A stretch of 64,000 bases of DNA from Gordonia phthalatica (GCF_001305675.1 NZ_CP011853.1:186001-250000), one strand, 5' to 3'. Positions 26,282 to 35,358 are shown, numbered from the stretch's first letter. Made by a program: numbers and translations. The notes: a model not told the origin generated them from the letters alone.

Positions 26282-27985
26282 ATGAACAACTCGGCCACCG
26301 CGGCCGTGTTGCCTGCGACAGCGAAAGTAGAGGCCGATCACGTGGGATCTGCGATTCTTGGCGCGCGGAACCTCACGGGCTGTGAACACCGACTGGCACT
26401 CGATTTCGCGTCCTCCGAGGCTGCCGCCCGAACGGGGGAGACCGCCGAGGCCAACAGGCGGATCGAAGCCGCCCAAAGCCATCGGCGCCACGTGATCGAC
26501 GCGCTGCGTCAGTTCCAGAGCCATCGGCAGGCGGGCGCCGTCGTCCTGGTCGACGAACCGGACCACCGCGGCCGCGTCGCCGCGACCCGTGCCGCGATGG
26601 ACGCCGGCGCCGAATGGATTCTGCAGGCGTCGCTCCCGACCGATGCGCAGCGTGGTCGCCGCGGGCACGCCGAAGCGCTCGTCCGTCAGGGAGACGGCTA
26701 CGTCCCGATCATCATCGTGAACCACCGCGTCACCACGCCGATCGCCGAACCGCGCGAGGGGGAGACGCCGTCGCTGCAGACCAGCCCGCTGTCGGGGTGG
26801 GAGCCGGCACCCGACCCGACGCGCTCGTTCCGCAGTCAGCGCCGCGACGTGATGCGCCTGGCGCAGCTCGCCGCCATGCTCGACGACCTCGGCCGCCTCC
26901 ACGCGCCACGTGACGAGGCGCTCGGCGGGTTGATCGGACTCGACGCCGACTGCATCGTCGCCATCCCACTCGGCGAGGTCGCCGACGACTACGACGCGAT
27001 CTTCACGCGCCGTCGCGCCATCGCCGAGGGACTGATCCCGACCGCGCCGCGCAAGGTCAGCGAATGCCGCAGCTGCCACTGGTGGCCCCGCTGCGAAGCC
27101 GAACTCGTCCAGCAGCGCGACGTGAGCCTCGTCGTCGGAGGCAATCAAGGGACCGTCCTGCGTGACATCGGCGTCGTCACCATCGACCAGCTCGCCGACT
27201 ATCGCGGTCGCGAACCCGAGGACTGGGTCGGTTCCACCAAGTTCCCGGACACCATCGTGTCCGCGAAGTCGTGGGTCCGCGACATCCCCCTCGTCCGCCG
27301 CCGCGAGCGCCCGCGCGTGCGGCGCGCCGACGTCGAGGTGGACGTCGACATGGAGAGCTTCTCGGAACGGGGCGCCTACCTGTGGGGCACCCTCCTGACC
27401 GACAACACGAACCCGGAGCGGCCCGTCGTGTACCGACCGTTCGTGACGTGGGATCCGCTGCCGACCCGCGACGAGGGACGGTCGTTCGCGGAGTTCTGGG
27501 CGTGGCTGATGTCCGAACGGAATGCGGCGCATCAGGCGGGGAAGACGTTCGCCGCCTACTGCTACTCCCAGCACGCCGAGAACCGCTGGCTGCGGGGGAG
27601 CGCCGACCGGTTCGGCGACATGCCGGGCGTCCCGTCACGCAAGACGGTCGACGCGTTCATCGCGTCCGACGAGTGGGTCGATATCTTCGAGGCCGTCGGC
27701 GACAACTTCGTCTGCCCGCGCGGCAAGGGGCTCAAGCGGATCGCCCCGGTCGCCGGCTTCGGGTGGCGCGACGACGAGGCGGGCGGCGAGGCGTCGATGG
27801 AGTGGTACGCCGCGGCCGTCGCCCTGGACGGCGCCGAGCTGGACCTCAGCCAGCGCGACCGCCTGCTGGAGTACAACGAGGACGACGTGCAGGCGACCAA
27901 GGTGTTGCGCGAATGGATCGCGGGCGACGACGTGCTGCGGCTGCCGTTGGCGGCTGATCTGCTCGCGGAGAATTCCGGAGCGTAG
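26282..27985 (+). CDS. TM0106-family RecB-like nuclease with iron-sulfur cluster and RNase H-like domain
   Basis: The 567-residue protein joins two nuclease-like modules. The N-terminal half (about 20-275) is RecB/Cas4-like: Cys34 and C262-x2-C265-x5-C271 form the four-cysteine arrangement of AddB/Cas4 [4Fe-4S] nucleases. The C-terminal half (about 345-555) is an RNase_H_2/DEDD-type exonuclease domain with VDVDMESF (first acidic pair, near 355) and YNEDDVQAT (near 535). It belongs to the TM0106 family, whose M. tuberculosis member is Rv2119. Single-strand DNA trimming or RNA processing are possible roles; none is established here. It stands alone, without recombination or CRISPR genes nearby. 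Confidence 0.88.
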   Translation: MNNSATAAVLPATAKVEADHVGSAILGARNLTGCEHRLALDFASSEAAARTGETAEANRRIEAAQSHRRHVIDALRQFQSHRQAGAVVLVDEPDHRGRVAATRAAMDAGAEWILQASLPTDAQRGRRGHAEALVRQGDGYVPIIIVNHRVTTPIAEPREGETPSLQTSPLSGWEPAPDPTRSFRSQRRDVMRLAQLAAMLDDLGRLHAPRDEALGGLIGLDADCIVAIPLGEVADDYDAIFTRRRAIAEGLIPTAPRKVSECRSCHWWPRCEAELVQQRDVSLVVGGNQGTVLRDIGVVTIDQLADYRGREPEDWVGSTKFPDTIVSAKSWVRDIPLVRRRERPRVRRADVEVDVDMESFSERGAYLWGTLLTDNTNPERPVVYRPFVTWDPLPTRDEGRSFAEFWAWLMSERNAAHQAGKTFAAYCYSQHAENRWLRGSADRFGDMPGVPSRKTVDAFIASDEWVDIFEAVGDNFVCPRGKGLKRIAPVAGFGWRDDEAGGEASMEWYAAAVALDGAELDLSQRDRLLEYNEDDVQATKVLREWIAGDDVLRLPLAADLLAENSGA

Positions 27986-28003
27986 CGACCCAGCCCGCGG
28001 CGG

Positions 28004-28106
28004 CCTCGATGCGCTCGCTCACTGCGTTCGCGGGCTTACTCGGCCAGCGGGGATCCCTTGCTGATCGAGTAAGCGGCCGGAGCGCAGCGGAGGTCGCGCA
28101 TCGAGG
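28004..28106. repeat. Palindromic intergenic repeat between convergent genes
   Basis: CCTCGATGCG (28004-28013) is matched by CGCATCGAGG (28097-28106), and an inner pair CTTACTCG (28035-28042) / CGAGTAAG (28066-28073) makes a two-tier cruciform about 100 bases long. It includes CGCTCACTGCGTTCGCG, related to the blocks near 6985 and 12750. It lies between the converging nuclease and SDR genes and may double as a transcription terminator. Confidence 0.7.
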
Positions 28107-28123
28107 TCGGAGCCGGGCTGGAA

Positions 28124-28885
28124 TCAGCGCGGCGCCATGCGGAGCGCGCCGTCCATGCGGATGGTCTCGCCGTTGAGGTAGTCGTGGGAGACGATGAAGG
28201 CGGCCAGGTCGGCGTACTCGGAGGGCTCGCCGAGGCGCTGCGGGAACGGGATGCCGGCCTCGAGGGTCTTCTTGAACTCGTCGGTGACGCCGGCGAGCAT
28301 CGGGGTGTTGATGGTGCCGGGGGCGATGGTGCAGACGCGGACGCCTGCGCGTGCGAGGTCACGGGCCGCGGAGATCGTCATGGCGTGGACGGCGCCCTTC
28401 GAGGCGGTGTAGGCGATCTGACCGATCTGCCCCTCGAAGGCCGCGACCGAGGCGGTGTTGATGATGACGCCGCGCCCGCCGTCGTCGTTGACGGTCGACT
28501 CGTGCTGCATGCGGTTGGCGGCCAGACGCATCACGTTGAACGTGCCGACGGTGTTGATCTCGAGGACCTTGCGGAACAGATCGAGGTCGTGCGGACCCTC
28601 CTTGCCGAGGATGCGCGAGGCCCAGCCGACACCCGCGCAGTTCACGGCGGCGCGGAGCGGAAGCCCGGCCTCGACGATGCGATCGATGACGGCCTGGACC
28701 TGATCTTCGCTGGTCACGTCGGCGGCGACCAGCTCGACGTTGCCGACGGCCTCGGCCTTCTCGATGGACGGTGCGAGGTCGATGCCGAAGACGGTGGCGC
28801 CGTCGGCGGCGAAGCGCTTGGCGGTGGCGGCACCGAGGCCGGAGGCGGCGCCGGTGACGATGACGGCGGAGCCGGTGACGTCCAT
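28124..28885 (-). CDS. Short-chain dehydrogenase, 3-hydroxyacyl-CoA dehydrogenase type
   Basis: The 253-residue SDR has the NAD-binding TGAASGLGAATAKRF at the N-terminus, NCAGVG, a catalytic Ser in NTASVAAF and the YTASKG active-site motif. The long insert and the IAYTASKGAV...PGTINTPMLAG region resemble type 2 3-hydroxyacyl-CoA dehydrogenases (HSD17B10-like), which act in beta-oxidation of branched or straight acyl-CoAs. GAAAGGAAG precedes ATG 28885. It stands alone on its strand between a repeat and a transporter gene. Confidence 0.88.
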   Translation of the reverse strand: MDVTGSAVIVTGAASGLGAATAKRFAADGATVFGIDLAPSIEKAEAVGNVELVAADVTSEDQVQAVIDRIVEAGLPLRAAVNCAGVGWASRILGKEGPHDLDLFRKVLEINTVGTFNVMRLAANRMQHESTVNDDGGRGVIINTASVAAFEGQIGQIAYTASKGAVHAMTISAARDLARAGVRVCTIAPGTINTPMLAGVTDEFKKTLEAGIPFPQRLGEPSEYADLAAFIVSHDYLNGETIRMDGALRMAPR

Positions 28886-28974
28886 GAGTGACTTCCTTTC
28901 GAGCGATGAGCCCCGCGAGAGGGCCGGACAGGAAGTGACTCTAGCTCAAATCCGTGCCCCGACCGAGCGATCGT

Positions 28975-29712
28975 TCAGGCGTGGCTGGGGGATTCCTCGA
29001 TATCGGCGCCCGGAGCAGCGGCGTCGATGGCGAGGGCGGCCTCAGCGCGACGGCGACGGTGCGTCGCGCGGATCCACACGGCGCCCGCGGCGGTGATCAG
29101 GACTGCGGCCGGGACGGTGATGCCGATGGTGAGGGCCGATGCGCCGGACAGTCCCTCGTAGAGGAGCCAGGCCGCGAAGGCGAAGAACAGGGCCGCGGCA
29201 CCGAGCGCGATGGAGCGTTCCGGGAGGTGCCTGCCGAGCAGGCGGCCGACGGCGATGGCGAGTGCGTCCGCGGCGACCATGCCGATGGTCGAGCCGATCC
29301 AGACGCCGACCCAGTCGTTGTTGGTCGCCAGCGTGATGGTCGCGAGCATCGTCTTGTCGCCGAGTTCGGCGAGGGTGAACGAGCTCATCACCGCGAAGAA
29401 GACCGACGCACCGACTCGCTTCGCGCGAGCGGCCTCCTCGTCGTCGAGCTCGTCGCCGCGGAGTGTCCACAGACCGAACGCCAGCATCGACAGGCCGGAG
29501 AGGATCGCCATCAGGTCGGTGGGGATCGACAGACCGAGGAAGTGCCCGAAGAAGACGGAGGCTGCGTGCACCAGCGTGGTGGCGGTCAGGATGGCGCTCA
29601 GGACCACCCACCACCGGTAGCGCAGCGCGTACGTCATGGCCATCAGCTGGGACTTGTCTCCCAGCTCGGCGACGAAGATCACGCCGAAGCTCAACATCAG
29701 GGCGGCGAACAT
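28975..29712 (-). CDS. TMEM165/GDT1 (UPF0016) family cation transporter
   Basis: The 245-residue membrane protein contains the two copies of the family signature: VAELGDKSQL near residue 15 and LAELGDKTML near residue 115, each in a three-helix repeat joined by a charged loop (DELDDEEAARAKR). GDT1 proteins move Mn2+ or Ca2+ across membranes; bacterial members such as MneA/MntX export manganese. The start at ATG 29712 gives the usual length; the open frame further upstream is a shadow of the divergent ABC gene. No manganese riboswitch is visible in the 159-base divergent gap. The C-terminus is a short Arg-rich and acidic tail. Confidence 0.9.
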   Translation of the reverse strand: MFAALMLSFGVIFVAELGDKSQLMAMTYALRYRWWVVLSAILTATTLVHAASVFFGHFLGLSIPTDLMAILSGLSMLAFGLWTLRGDELDDEEAARAKRVGASVFFAVMSSFTLAELGDKTMLATITLATNNDWVGVWIGSTIGMVAADALAIAVGRLLGRHLPERSIALGAAALFFAFAAWLLYEGLSGASALTIGITVPAAVLITAAGAVWIRATHRRRRAEAALAIDAAAPGADIEESPSHA

Positions 29713-29871
29713 ACTGTCACGGTAGGGCGGCCCATGTGCCGTACGCAACACTCGGAGAAGGTGTGAAACCGCAGGTCGGGAGGCCAAAAGTCGGGCTTCG
29801 GCGACCCGAAAACCAGGCCGCGGCGCACCGGTGGATCCGAGTCCGGTACGACGACCCGGCACAATGGGCAG

Positions 29872-31899
29872 GTGGTCAGGAAAGCAATCGACGCTCCAGC
29901 AGCGCCGACGGGACGTCTGCGTCCGCGCGAGTTCGCGGCGATCGCCGTGTTCAGCGGCCTGACGGTGGTTCCCGCGGTCATCGTGTCCGTGGTCCCGCTC
30001 GCCGCTGCCTTGGGATTCATGACGCCGGTGCCGATCGCGCTGCTCGCGGCTCGGACGCGGGTCCGCGCGGTCATCGCCGCGATCGTCACGACGGTCGCCG
30101 TCACCTTCGTCGTCACCGGACTCGGTCCGGCGTTCGCCGTGCTCGCGTCGGCGGTGATGGGCGGGCTGGTCGGCGAGGTGCACCGTCGCGGCGGCCGTGC
30201 GACGGCGATGTTCCTCATGTCGTTGATCGCGGCACCGATCATCGCGGGGATGTCGGTCCTGCTGATGTGGGTGCTGGTGCCCCTTCGCAAGCTGGCCCTG
30301 GAGATTCTCGACAACATCCTGTCCGGCGTGGCGAAGACGTTCCGTGCGGTCCGGTTCGAGGCGGGCGGCAACGCGATCGACTGGCTCGCCCAGCACATCA
30401 TCGACAACTGGTGGCTGTGGATGTGGATTCCGGGCATCATCGGCTGCCTGCTGACGCTGTGGATCGCCGGCTGGCTGCTGACCAAGGTGCTCGACCGACT
30501 CCGCGAAGTCCCGCTCGAGGACACTCTCGAGGTCGCGAGCATCGTCGACGGAGACCGCCCCGTCGCCCCGCTGCCGCTGCGCATGGCGGGGGTGGGCTAC
30601 ACGTACCCCGGCTCCGACCGGCAGGTGCTGTCCGGGATCGACCTGGCACTGACCGCGGGCGAGTTCGTCGCCGTCGTGGGCGCCAACGGCTCGGGGAAGT
30701 CGACGCTGTCGAAACTCCTCTCGGGCGTCGAACCGACCATCAGCGTGATCGACCGGCCCGGGGCTCCCGGCCTCGGCCGCCAGGGCGGCACCGCGCTGGT
30801 CCTGCAACGACCCGAAGCGCAGATGCTCGGCGCCCGCGTCGCAGACGACCTGGTGTGGGGCCTGCCGGAGGGCACCGAGGTGGACGTCGACGGGTTGCTC
30901 GCCGAGGTCGGTCTGGCCGGCCTCGGCGACCGCGAGACGACCGACCTGTCCGGAGGCCAGCAGCAGCGGCTGGCGGTCGCGGCGGCCCTCGCCCGCGATC
31001 CGCGCCTGCTGATCGCCGACGAGGTGACCTCGATGGTCGACCCGGCGGGACGCGCCGACCTGATCGCGATCCTCGCCCAGTTGCCGATGCGCCGCGGCAT
31101 CACCGTCGTGCTCATCACCCACCGCGACAGCGAGGCCCGCGCCGCCGACCGGGTGATCCACCTGGAGGGCGGGCGCGTCGTCGAACACCATCCGAGCTGG
31201 ATGCATCCCGAGGCCATCAGCCCGCCGCTGCCGCAGCGGTACGACGATGCCGGGGAGCCGCTCCTGGTGGTGAAGGGCCTGCAGCACACCTATCTGATCG
31301 GTTCGCCGTGGGAGGTCACCGCGCTCAAGTCGGTGAACCTGCGCGTCAACCGGGGCGACGGCGTGCTGATCGTCGGCGGCAACGGATCCGGGAAGTCCAC
31401 GCTCGCGTGGATTCTGGCCGGGCTGATCAAGCCGACCGAGGGCACCGTCCTGCTCGGCGACGAGCCGACCCACGAGCGGGTCGGCGACGTCGGCCTCGGC
31501 TTCCAGCACGCCCGCCTGCAACTCCAGAAGGCGACTGTCGCCGACGAGATCATGGCGGTCGGCGGCATCGAGGTCGGCACCGCCGAGGTGGGCCACGTGC
31601 TCGACCTCGTCACCCTGCCCCGCGAGATCGCGGCCCGTCGCGTCGACGCCCTGTCGGGCGGACAGATGCGCCGCGTGGTCCTGGCCTCGCTGATCGCCTC
31701 GAAACCCGACCTGCTGGTGCTCGACGAGCCGCTCGCCGGCCTCGACCCGCAGGCGCGCGAGGAGGTGCTCGCCGTCCTCGCCGGGCTGCGCGAGAAGGGC
31801 GCGACGATCATCATCATCTCGCACGACCTGGAGGCCCTCGACAAGGTGTGCAACCGACGGATCGAACTGGTCGACGGCGTGCTGGAAGGCGGTCTCTGA
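29872..31899 (+). CDS. ECF-type ABC transporter: membrane domain fused to two ATPase domains
   Basis: The 675-residue protein starts with a membrane domain of five to six helices (about 20-210), similar in character to DUF2232/substrate-binding S components, followed by two complete ABC ATPases. Domain 1 has Walker A GANGSGKST, signature LSGGQQQR and Walker B LLIADE; domain 2 has GGNGSGKST, LSGGQMRR and LLVLDE. M. tuberculosis Rv2326c has the same fusion and is likewise paired with a T-type permease (Rv2325c). Cobalt, nickel or a vitamin are possible cargos; none is shown. The GTG start has CACAAT six bases upstream. The permease gene begins inside its stop codon. Confidence 0.88.
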   Translation: MVRKAIDAPAAPTGRLRPREFAAIAVFSGLTVVPAVIVSVVPLAAALGFMTPVPIALLAARTRVRAVIAAIVTTVAVTFVVTGLGPAFAVLASAVMGGLVGEVHRRGGRATAMFLMSLIAAPIIAGMSVLLMWVLVPLRKLALEILDNILSGVAKTFRAVRFEAGGNAIDWLAQHIIDNWWLWMWIPGIIGCLLTLWIAGWLLTKVLDRLREVPLEDTLEVASIVDGDRPVAPLPLRMAGVGYTYPGSDRQVLSGIDLALTAGEFVAVVGANGSGKSTLSKLLSGVEPTISVIDRPGAPGLGRQGGTALVLQRPEAQMLGARVADDLVWGLPEGTEVDVDGLLAEVGLAGLGDRETTDLSGGQQQRLAVAAALARDPRLLIADEVTSMVDPAGRADLIAILAQLPMRRGITVVLITHRDSEARAADRVIHLEGGRVVEHHPSWMHPEAISPPLPQRYDDAGEPLLVVKGLQHTYLIGSPWEVTALKSVNLRVNRGDGVLIVGGNGSGKSTLAWILAGLIKPTEGTVLLGDEPTHERVGDVGLGFQHARLQLQKATVADEIMAVGGIEVGTAEVGHVLDLVTLPREIAARRVDALSGGQMRRVVLASLIASKPDLLVLDEPLAGLDPQAREEVLAVLAGLREKGATIIIISHDLEALDKVCNRRIELVDGVLEGGL

Positions 31900-32648
31900 T
31901 GCAGATCCCGATGCTCCGGCAGATTCCCGGAGACTCGCCGGTCCACCGGATGTGGGCGGGCAGCAAGCTGATCATCATCTTCTCGCTGGGCCTGATGACG
32001 TGGGTCCTGCCGTCGTGGCCGAGCCTGGCCTTCGTGACCGTCTGCCTGCTGATCTTCGTGCTCGCGGCCAAGATTCCGCTGGGTGCGCTCCCCAGGCCGC
32101 CGTGGTGGTTCTGGGCGCTGATGGCGGTGTCGGTGGTGTGGTCGTGGATCGCGCGCGGCGTCGACGGCGGTACCACCACGCTGCGCGGCATCGTGCTGGG
32201 CCTGGTGGTCGTGGCGATGTCGGTCCTGGTCATCTGGACCACGCCGATGGCCGACCTCGCGCCCGCGCTCGCCCGATTGATGTCGCCGTTGCGGATCCTG
32301 CGACTGCCCGTCGACGAGTGGGCCGTCACCATCGCTCTCGCCCTCCGCGCGCTGCCGCTGCTGGTGGAGGAGATGCGGCTGCTGTGGGCGGCGCACCGAT
32401 TGCGTCCGCGGTCGAACGCCGACTCCGGACATCCGTCGGCCGAACTGTCGGTCCTCGACATCGTGGTCGCCGCGATGTCGTCGGCCATGCGTCGCAGTTC
32501 GGAGATGGCGGAGGCGATCACGGCCCGCGGCGGCACCGGTCGCCTGACCGCGTACCAGTCGCGGCCGGGGCGGATCGACGCGGTCGTGCTCAGCCTGTTC
32601 TTCGCGGCGTGCGCCGCGGCGATCACCGTCAGCGTGATCTACCTGTAG
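31899..32648 (+). CDS. ECF transporter T component (energy-coupling permease)
   Basis: The 249-residue protein is a CbiQ/EcfT-like integral membrane protein with about five helices. The cytoplasmic coupling helices carry short Ala-Arg-Gly type motifs: MRRSSEMAEAITARGG (near 205-220) is the hallmark. ATG 31899 overlaps the stop of the ATPase gene (TGATG), so the two form one operon and one transporter. Confidence 0.9.
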   Translation: MQIPMLRQIPGDSPVHRMWAGSKLIIIFSLGLMTWVLPSWPSLAFVTVCLLIFVLAAKIPLGALPRPPWWFWALMAVSVVWSWIARGVDGGTTTLRGIVLGLVVVAMSVLVIWTTPMADLAPALARLMSPLRILRLPVDEWAVTIALALRALPLLVEEMRLLWAAHRLRPRSNADSGHPSAELSVLDIVVAAMSSAMRRSSEMAEAITARGGTGRLTAYQSRPGRIDAVVLSLFFAACAAAITVSVIYL

Positions 32649-32775
32649 GAGTTCGCACAGCCACCACGTCGTCGGCCGGAAATGCGGCGTGTCGGCGGAG
32701 ATGTCCGGCCGTACGCGTTGGTAGTGCGAGACGGGGCGCGAAGTACAGTGCGGGGAACGGGAGGAATGAGCGGAA

Positions 32776-33228
32776 ATGAACTGGAAGAAGTACGGCGGCG
32801 GCTATCTGCTGGCGCTGATCGTGGTGACGGTGCTGTACTACCTGATCGACATGCTGCTGGGCGGTGACAGCTCGAACACGTCGATGATGCTGGTCGCGCC
32901 CGTCGTCGCGGCCATCTATCCGACGTCGGCGTTCGTCAAGGACCACCGACGCGTACCGGACTCACAGGAGCGGTGGCAGTTGCTGGGTCTGTGCTTCGGG
33001 ATCTTCGTCGCGGTGCAGCTGATTCAGATCGGCGTCGTCACGGTGATCTTCGCGGACCAGGTGGGGGAGTTCTTCGACTCGCTGGACGGCGGGCTCCTGG
33101 CGATCGTGATGCTGGTGACCCTGCTGCTGGAGTTCGCGCTGATGTGGCTGCTGTTCCGCTTCTACCCGGGATACCAGCTCAAGTCGATGATCAAGGCCGA
33201 GGAGCGCAAGGCGGCCAAGGGCCGATGA
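32776..33228 (+). CDS. Small membrane protein, ABZJ_00895-like
   Basis: This 150-residue protein has four predicted membrane helices: residues 9-27, 38-55, 70-92 and 104-126, with a basic C-terminus (KSMIKAEERKAAKGR). The spacing resembles the ABZJ_00895 family of unknown function. GGAGGAATGAGCGGAA precedes ATG 32776. It may be transcribed from its own promoter in the 127-base gap after the permease gene. Confidence 0.7.
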   Translation: MNWKKYGGGYLLALIVVTVLYYLIDMLLGGDSSNTSMMLVAPVVAAIYPTSAFVKDHRRVPDSQERWQLLGLCFGIFVAVQLIQIGVVTVIFADQVGEFFDSLDGGLLAIVMLVTLLLEFALMWLLFRFYPGYQLKSMIKAEERKAAKGR

Positions 33229-33264
33229 GCCGTTGACCGGCATCGCCACCCGAGGAGGAACCAC

Positions 33265-33804
33265 GTGACCGGCTACATCTACTACACCGCGTCCACGCTC
33301 GACGGCTATCTGGCCGACCCGGACGACTCCCTCGACTGGCTGTTGACGCAGCCGATCGACGAGGACGGGCCGTTCTCGATCGCCGACCTGATGGCGAGGA
33401 CCGGGACCGTCGCCATGGGCGCCACCACCTACGAGTGGCTCCTGCGCCACCAGGGCGACGAGCCGTGGCCGTACGCGGAGCAGCGGACCTTCGTCTTCAC
33501 CCACCGCGACCTGCAGCCGGTGCACCCGAGCATCACCGTCATCGAAGGGACGCCGGCGCAGCATCGGCAGCTCCTCGAGGACGCGGCTCGCGGGCGTGAC
33601 GTGTGGGTGGTCGGCGGCGGCGACCTGGCGGCGCAGTTCGCGGCCGCCGGAATGCTCGACGAGATGGTGATCTCCTACGCGCCTGTGGTCCTCGGCGCGG
33701 GGCGCCCGCTGTTCACCGGCCGCTACGACTTCGAGCTCCTCGAGACGGCGCACAATCAGGCCTTTCTCATCGGTCGCTATCGGCTCGTCGGACCGCGGGA
33801 GTGA
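33265..33804 (+). CDS. Dihydrofolate-reductase-family (RibD C-terminal domain) protein
   Basis: The 179-residue protein is a stand-alone RibD-C domain: YYTASTLDGYLADPDDSLDWL at the start, MGATTYEWLL, VWVVGGGDLAAQFAAAGMLDEM with the NADPH-binding GGG and PVVLGAGRPLF. Such proteins reduce small pteridine or riboflavin-like substrates, but most are uncharacterised. GAGGAGGAACCAC precedes the GTG start. Confidence 0.9.
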   Translation: MTGYIYYTASTLDGYLADPDDSLDWLLTQPIDEDGPFSIADLMARTGTVAMGATTYEWLLRHQGDEPWPYAEQRTFVFTHRDLQPVHPSITVIEGTPAQHRQLLEDAARGRDVWVVGGGDLAAQFAAAGMLDEMVISYAPVVLGAGRPLFTGRYDFELLETAHNQAFLIGRYRLVGPRE

Positions 33805-33830
33805 CCGCGGCCCGATAGGTTGGGACGATC

Positions 33831-34647
33831 ATGATCTCGGTGCTCACGGCGGCCCAACGGGCGCCTCGCGCGGAGACCCGGCGGGCCGGACCGTGCCCTG
33901 CACCGCAGAATCCGGTCCGCCGCGCGTGACGGTGATGCGGTCCTCGACGTCGACGCGATCCTGGCGCCGCTCACGAGTCAGGCGGAGATCGAGTGCACGG
34001 CAACCGATCTCGACGCGCTGCTGGAGCCGCCCGCGACGGCGTGCGCGGCGGTCTTCGCGGCGAGCGCCGACCGCGCAGGCGTGCCCGGGAATCGGGAGCC
34101 GCTGGCCGCGATCGGTGCCGACTTCGGGAGGCTCGCCCACCTGCTCGACGCCGTCGACGACCGCGCCGCCGATCGGGTCGCAGGCGATTTCAATCCGCTC
34201 GACGCGACCGGGACCACGGACGAGACCGCCGTGCGGCGTGCCGGGATGCTGGCCGAGAACATCGTCGACCGGTACGAGCAGCTGGTGCTGCACGACGACC
34301 GCCTGCTTCGGGCGCTGCTGGTCGGCGGTGTGGCCAGGGCTGTGCGGGCACGCCGGAAGGCGTTGACGCACAGGATGATCGGATGCGGTGCCGCGTCGGC
34401 GGGCGGCCGGACCGGCTGGCCCGCGTCGCCGCCGCCAGGTCACCGCGTGGACGCACCGTGGCCGCCGCCCTTCAAGCCGAATCGTCGCTGGTACGAACGG
34501 ATCCTGCCGTTCACAGGCGTCAGCTGCTGCGGGCCGGCGCTCTGCACGGACCACTGGAATCACTGCTCGGACAAGTACAAGTCGCCGGCGTGCGAAGCCC
34601 TCGACTGCGGCTGCGACGCCTGCGACTGCTGCTGTTGTTGCGACTGA
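33831..34647 (+). pseudogene. Frameshifted DUF5685-like gene with a cysteine-rich tail
   Basis: From ATG 33831 the frame reads MISVLTAAQRAPRAETRRAGP, then the coding signal moves by one base near 33890 and continues as DRALHRRIRSAARDGDAVLD to TGA 34645-34647. The total of 817 bases is 272 codons plus one, so a one-base insertion is the simplest reading. The middle (GNREPLAAIGADFGRLAHLLDAVDD, then NPLDATGTT) resembles the C-terminal half of DUF5685 proteins; the usual N-terminal Cys part is missing. The last 40 residues hold 13 cysteines, ending DACDCCCCCD, which suggests metal binding. TAGGTT (33815-33820) nine bases before the ATG may be its promoter. Downstream starts such as GTG 34081 could still express the intact second half. 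Confidence 0.55.
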
Positions 34648-34667
34648 TTCCGACCCGGGAACGCAGA

Positions 34668-34697
34668 ACGACCCGGCACCTCTCGGTGCCGGGTCGT
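34668..34697. terminator. Bidirectional terminator hairpin upstream of the sodA end
   Basis: ACGACCCGGCACC (34668-34680) pairs perfectly with GGTGCCGGGTCGT (34685-34697) around the loop TCTC. It lies between the Cys-rich gene and the convergent sodA gene and can serve both. Confidence 0.85.
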
Positions 34698-34728
34698 CGA
34701 GCCGGGTAATCGGCCGCGGACTGAAGGA

Positions 34729-35358
34729 TCAGGCCGGGACGATGAGGCCGTTGCCCTGGGTGCGTGCGCGATCGAAGCGCTCGCCGGCGTCGGCCCAGTT
34801 CACGATGTTCCACCAAGCCTTGACGTAGTCCGGCTTCACGTTCTGGTAGTCGAGATAGAAGGCGTGCTCCCACATGTCGAGCATGACGACGGGGATCAGG
34901 GCGGCGGAGGTGTTGCCGCTCTGGTCGGTCAGCTGCTCGATGACGAGGCGCTGGCCGATGGTGTCCCAGCCGAGGATGGCCCAGCCGCTGCCCTGCAGGG
35001 TGGTGGCTGCGGCGGTGAAGTGCGCCTGGAACTTGTCGAAGCTGCCGAAGTCGTTGTCGATGGCGTCGGCGAGGTCGCCCACCGGCTTGTCGCCACCGTT
35101 GGGCGACAGGTTCTTCCAGAAGATGGAGTGGTTGGTGTGGCCGCCGAGGTGGAACGACAGGTTCGCAGACAGTCCGAAGACCTTGCCTGCGATGGTGCCG
35201 TCTTCACGAGCCTCGGCCAGCTTCTCGAGAGCGGTGTTGGCGCCCTTCACGTAAGCAGCGTGGTGCTTGCTGTGGTGGAGCTCCATGATCTTGCCGGAGA
35301 TGTGCGGCTCCAGCGCGCCGTAGTCGTAGTCCAACTCAGGCAGAGTGTATTCAGCCAC
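34729..35358 (-). CDS. sodA: Superoxide dismutase, Mn/Fe type
   Basis: The 209-residue enzyme converts superoxide to oxygen and hydrogen peroxide. Metal ligands are visible: a His in LHHSKHHAAYV, a second in the NHSIFWKNLSPNGG region, and Asp/His in the signature DMWEHAFYLDYQN. The sequence begins AEYTLPELDYDYGALEPHIS as in mycobacterial SodA, without a signal peptide. GAGAGGA precedes GTG 35358. A short inverted repeat (TCTAC/GTAGA, near 35412-35426) lies upstream and could be regulatory. Confidence 0.96.
   Translation of the reverse strand: MAEYTLPELDYDYGALEPHISGKIMELHHSKHHAAYVKGANTALEKLAEAREDGTIAGKVFGLSANLSFHLGGHTNHSIFWKNLSPNGGDKPVGDLADAIDNDFGSFDKFQAHFTAAATTLQGSGWAILGWDTIGQRLVIEQLTDQSGNTSAALIPVVMLDMWEHAFYLDYQNVKPDYVKAWWNIVNWADAGERFDRARTQGNGLIVPA

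Noticed and set aside
28975..31824. 949-codon minus frame joining GDT1 to sequence antisense to the ABC genes
   Set aside because: Only the last 245 codons encode GDT1; the rest is a shadow of the ECF operon.
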